A program made the translations under genes and the position numbers. 64,000 nucleotides of DNA from Capitella teleta (Eukaryota > Annelida > Polychaeta > Capitellidae), in assembly GCA_000328365.1 (NCBI GenBank), contig KB311016.1, forward strand, positions 1-64,000. Reading direction: 5' to 3'. The notes below the pieces were generated by a model. That model was not told where the DNA came from and ran no database searches. It worked only from the letters and a program-made list of their open reading frames with translations. Below, in pieces: positions 59,910 through 64,000 of the stretch; the first letter of the stretch is position 1, and every line of letters starts with the position of its first letter.

Positions 59910-62900
59910 ATGTTTAGTTTGTGCATTTCTGTGTTTGCATCGGTTTCCATCAATATTCTGATCGTGGCAGCTGAGAGACCGGCCATTGTTGGTGAGTGAT
60001 GTTGATAAGCCGGTTAAAACTTTAACTTAAGTGAATAACACTTCCTTACATGAGGGCCGTTGTGGAATTTTTTATACTAATATATTTCTATATACTTATC
60101 AATTAATGCTGTGCTATCATATAACGAAAAACTCAATATTAGGATTATATTATAAATTAATAATAAATAACTTAATTAACTATAGGTTACATCAAAACAA
60201 TGAAAAGTCAGACAGTAAAGTATTACCATATTCACTTATAACAGTTTGAAAAAACAAAAAAAAAACAAAAAAAAAAAAAACAAAAAAAAAACATAATAAT
60301 GAAGAAGAGAAAAAAAAAGTATAACAATCTGCCAGTTAATAAAATTATAAATGAGAATGTCCTGATCGAGAGAGAAAGGCTCGAAACGAGATGCAAGCAA
60401 AAATCACGCGATTTCTTTCAAAAGAAATGATGCGCGTAATGTTTACAATTTGTAGCTTCTTTTCTTGTTTGCAAAAAGCTGCTTCACGGCTGAGTAGAAA
60501 ACAAATGAAAGTATCGCAGAGAAGCAATCAGTGTAGCTTCTTAGCCTCTCATCTCTTCATCTCCAGCCTCCTTTGCACATTAGCAGCTGAAAATGGCGCG
60601 CAGAATATTCTGAGTTGATTCAGAGTTGTTGATGTGGGATAGACACCAGTGAAATATCACAATTAGCAACGGGTGAAACTTCGTCTATAATTATCTTGAC
60701 CTCTTCAGTCAGAGCTCATCCTTCATCCTAAAGATATCTGATGTAATTATCCATATAACTTAATTATTAATTCTAATTAACAATAATTCATTTTGTATAC
60801 TTGACTTAATATTATACCCAAATACTTTCTACCTGGGTCTATACCTTTCATCGATGCTGGGTTATTAATTTGTTTTAAGTTGAATACACACTTTTGTTCC
60901 AAGAGAGATTAGATAACTATACAAATTGAAGCCTAATATTATGTCAGATGCTGATATGTACAATTGTACAATATACAGGCTGTCTATTATCCGCATTAAA
61001 GAGAACCTCTGTTCCTTTCGGAACCTTTTTAGATCGATTCTATGGGCTTTTGTGAGTGACGAGAGACCATTTTTGAAGTATTAAAAATTTTGTTCAACTG
61101 TGAATGATATTCAAGAAAAATTAAAATACGAATTTCTTGCTCAGGCAGAATAGCTTGAAACGAGTTGAGTCCGAGATTTCTTTTATAAGAACTGCTGAAA
61201 GATCTGCTCACTCAACGGCTCCCATTGTTAACAAAAAGGGAAGTTACTTTTGTGACATCACGAATTAAGGTATGAAATTGAAATCGAACATAGGAAAAAA
61301 AGCGAGATTATAAACCTCTCAAATTCGATGCATCAAGGAATTAGCCCACAGCAATTAAGCGCATGGTATAAAATGTCAACAAAAAGGCGCATTTGACTTG
61401 TGGGGTGCATCCTATATCATCCGTCACAATAATCAAAGTTCGTGAAAACAATAAGCTCAGAAGGCATGCCGAGCGGAAAAACGCGCGCGTGCAGTATAGG
61501 GTCTGTGCAAACAAAGGTAATTCGGGATGTTTCAACATACAAACATTGCGTGAAATACACAGATAATAAATTCATCTTGTACCACGTATAACACACCATG
61601 CATGCATTTCCTCCTCATAAAGGCAACAGGATCAGCTGATAGCAGCACTATTAGCATAAAACGGCGTAATTGTGGTTAGTTATGCGCCACTTCTGCCACT
61701 TGGTGCGACCAACCAATTTGATGGCACACATCCTGTGTACGCTACTGCAATGGATCAAACCAATGTGACCTCGATTTGACCTCATGGCATCATGCACACT
61801 TAATGTGGAAGTTGTGGCAATGCACTTTAGATTCATGTACCACCCAGAGCCAATTCCGTTGAAGAGCAATTCGTGCGGTTGGAAATCTAGACCCAGACGC
61901 TGTGATAATAACACGGGGCATCTTTCAACCCCTTTGTTTTAACCCTAATAACTCTACCTGGGGGGTTGATACCTTGTACAAGCACCCAAGGGTCGATCGC
62001 GTCATCCAGGTAACAATAACAATGAGCGAAAACAGGTACTTTTTAGTTCCTCTACCTGAGCATATTACTCCGTTCAGTGGCATTTTAATCTGACTTGTCT
62101 GGTGTTTAGAACTTTGCTTGGTGCATAAGAAGTTAGCACTAAACAGAGAGATCTGTTTATGGGAGGCGTATGGTGCTATGATTGGAGGCTTATTTACGTG
62201 AGAGGCAGACGTTTAATCATTACTCTTTTAATCTCTTTATTAGAACGGCCTGTGTGATATTATTGCCAGCCGCCCTGATTTCACCCCATACTTTTTTGAA
62301 CCCTAGTTCACAATATAAATAAGGTAGTTGGGCAGTCTTGGACCTCAAGCTTAATATTTTTACGAATTTTCTTATAGTGAGATCCTAGTACAAATATTCA
62401 ATAACTCAAACTACGAATAACTTTCATCGTTATACCCCGAGGGACTACAACACAATGAAATTCAATACGATAATATTGATAATTATGGAATATTATTAGC
62501 AATATAAGGAAAGCGAACTGTAATCATGAAAGAAGACTGAGGATAAGAAATGTTGACAGATAATGTGAACTTGTGATTATGTGAAATGAAGGACGTTCTC
62601 TTGACATCGTCATTAAAAATCAACATTCACGCAATGAAAACAGTTCCAACTCACATTTTGAATTACATGACATGACATGATGCAGTTTTACGGCTCCACC
62701 CAAACCATTCGGATGTTGGATTACATGTATGTGGTCCTGTATGAATAGGAAAGAATGGTGCTATACAAATTATGGTTTCTTCATTAAATCAATGAGCTAC
62801 ACAAAATTATAAATTATAATAATGACATCAATAAATTAATAAACACAGCTATGCTAACATATAAATCATAATTATACAAAATACGAGTTATTCACCAAAT

Positions 62901-64000
62901 CAATGAGCTAAAAATTATAAATCCAATACATGTATAAATACGCTATTCAAACAAATCATAAAGTATAGAAAAAAATACAAAGAATACCAAATAACATATC
63001 AATAAGCTAGTTTAAAATGGTATTATGCAAATTATCCAGTACATGTATCTGAAATTTTTGTTATTTTCTAAATAACAAAAATTTCAGATTTTAAATTTAA
63101 ATCACAATTTTATAAGGAAAAGAAGCACCGTAAAAGTACATGATTAATGTTGTTTAATGGATCATTAAACAACAAATGACCGCCCCACCCAAATCTCAGC
63201 TGAACAAAATCTACAATCTTCATTTGTGCACTTATTACCTTTATAAATTTTATAACAGTATTATGCTTCTACCGTTGTTATAACTATTATTCCTTTGCTT
63301 CAGTTCACCATTTTCTTGCGCTATCTTCATTTTCCTCTTTTTGTTCTTCTTTGTTTTCATTTTAAGGATTTTTTCCCTTTTTGTTTTTCTATCAGGTGGC
63401 TTGCGTGCCAGTGACCAAAATGCCATCACGCCAGTCTCCTAAGATAATATCTATATTTCACTGATTACTCTTTATTTCCAATCAGCACAATGTATGTTGA
63501 TATACGTGATGGCACAACGGAATAGGCCTACTAAGATTACGTAATATTCGCAGGTGTTTGGGAAGATCAGATACCATCGGCTGAGCGGGCATTGGTGAAT
63601 GCCAGGAAGCGACTGGCTGCGTTCCAATACCTTGAACTCAGATCCCTTAAAAGACCAGACACACAGGAGCAGTATGATCAAATGATTACCTGTGAGTGAA
63701 TACTAATTACAATTTATAAACAATAAGTTTGGGCATAATTGATACATTATGCAGATGGCATCGATAATATTACCCTAAATGAAACAACATGTGCTCTGCC
63801 CAGACCTCATCCAACCCAAACAATCTCTCGAGACATGACTCATTCACCACTCTGTCTGAATGGTAATTTCGTTCTGTAGATTACAACCAGGTGTCAGCAG
63901 GAGGCTTCGACGCCCTCATCGGAGACTATGACATTTTCCTAGCAGCCGTGGCGTCCAAGTTGGATCTTCCGTTCTTCAGCCTGTCGCCCGACTGGGGTTC
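59910..64000 (+). CDS. Second AMPA-type glutamate receptor gene, first three exons (truncated by window end)
   Basis: Glutamate receptor-like membrane protein; only the start lies in the window. Exons: 59910-59991 (donor GTTG|GTGAGT), 63554-63691 (acceptor CGCAG, donor ACCT|GTGAGT) and 63880-64000 onward (acceptor CTGTAG). The first encodes a signal peptide (MFSLCISVFASVSINILIV) ending AAERPAIV. The second encodes the start of the amino-terminal (periplasmic-binding-like) domain, and the third SAGGFDALIGDYDIFLAAVA then LDLPFFSLSPDW, which lines up with FGFIGKHTARDADVFMGISA and FKLPLVSIGP in the minus-strand AMPA receptor. The first two introns have phases 1 and 1 in both genes, and exon 1 ends similarly (AAERP here, AARRP there), so the genes are paralogues, divergently oriented about 9 kb apart. 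Whether the channel core is AMPA-type cannot be seen here. Confidence 0.78.
60996..61475. mobile_element. MITE copy B, inverted relative to copy A
   Basis: The left end reads TTAAAGAGAACCTCTGTTCC, close to the TTAAAGAGGACCTCT terminus of copy A. Its reverse complement follows copy A through the whole internal sequence. The right end has diverged or been lost, because no clear TTAA plus inverted repeat is seen there. It is non-coding. Confidence 0.7.
63047..63089. repeat. Perfect 19-bp hairpin
   Basis: Arms 63047-63065 and 63071-63089 are exact reverse complements (ATCTGAAATTTTTGTTATT) with a 5-base loop TTCTA. It sits in an AT-rich intron and may be a small foldback remnant. Confidence 0.95.
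63148..63174. repeat. Perfect 12-bp hairpin
   Basis: TGTTGTTTAATG and CATTAAACAACA are exact reverse complements around a 3-base loop GAT, about 60 bp after the previous hairpin. Confidence 0.95.

Larger units (their letters stand above)
59992..63553 (+). other. Intron 1 of the second glutamate receptor gene (3.6 kb)
   Basis: This intron contains an A-rich tract at about 60247-60318, MITE copy B (about 60996-61475), a pair of degenerate 115-bp-spaced repeats at about 62757-62925 (shared CAAATCAATGAGCTA or TAAATCAATGAGCTA blocks), and two hairpins at 63047-63089 and 63148-63174. No exon is recognised inside it. Confidence 0.65.

Overview
This window is animal nuclear DNA. It has an AT-rich background, GT-AG introns ranging from about 50 nt to several kb, dispersed DNA-transposon and LINE remnants, an intron-containing tRNA gene and one assembly gap (N at 58352-58563). 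The genes point to a non-chordate bilaterian with a nervous system, probably a protostome: an RDL-type GABA-gated chloride channel, two AMPA-type glutamate receptor genes, a Ly6/uPAR GPI protein and a short alpha-arrestin. I cannot name the species. Most of the sequence is non-coding.

Layout. 1-5037: no recognisable gene. 5038-6804 (minus): the last two coding exons of a Ly6/uPAR-type GPI-anchored protein; a near-perfect 64-bp inverted repeat sits in the intron. 6805-20347: non-coding, with a possible first exon at 11905-12016, a 182-bp AAT microsatellite and four CAGCTG E-boxes at exact 11-bp spacing. 20459-31500 (plus): the RDL-like channel. It has two candidate signal-peptide first exons (20459-20544 and 25526-25614), each with its own TATA-like element and the same splice phase into a shared exon at 28140. 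31501-39933: mostly non-coding. 39934-50965 (minus): a 16-exon AMPA receptor of 901 predicted residues whose first exon lies 5.2 kb upstream of exon 2. Intron 1 contains an intronless plus-strand gene (48929-49390) of unknown function. 51697-51787 (minus): tRNA-Tyr(GTA) with an 18-nt intron. 52537-54199 (minus): a five-exon alpha-arrestin with no PPxY tail. 56114-57391: a decayed full-length mariner. 57926-59228: a TTAA-flanked MITE split by a LINE fragment; a related inverted copy lies at about 60996-61475. 59910-64000 (plus): the start of a second AMPA-type receptor gene, cut by the window end.

How the genes fit together. The two glutamate receptor genes are divergent paralogues, and their first two introns share phases. 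Together with the GABA channel and the Ly6-type protein (a family that includes modulators of neuronal receptors) they make a region rich in synaptic genes. Co-regulation is not shown. The most unusual signal is a 10-mer, GCGTTATGAT (or its complement), which occurs seven times where about 0.1 is expected by chance. Six copies lie in four introns of two unrelated genes. In one 51-nt intron the 12-mer GTGCGTTATGAT forms the 5' splice site and is repeated at the 3' end. This looks like an introner-like or duplication-born intron sequence and is the best candidate here for something undescribed.
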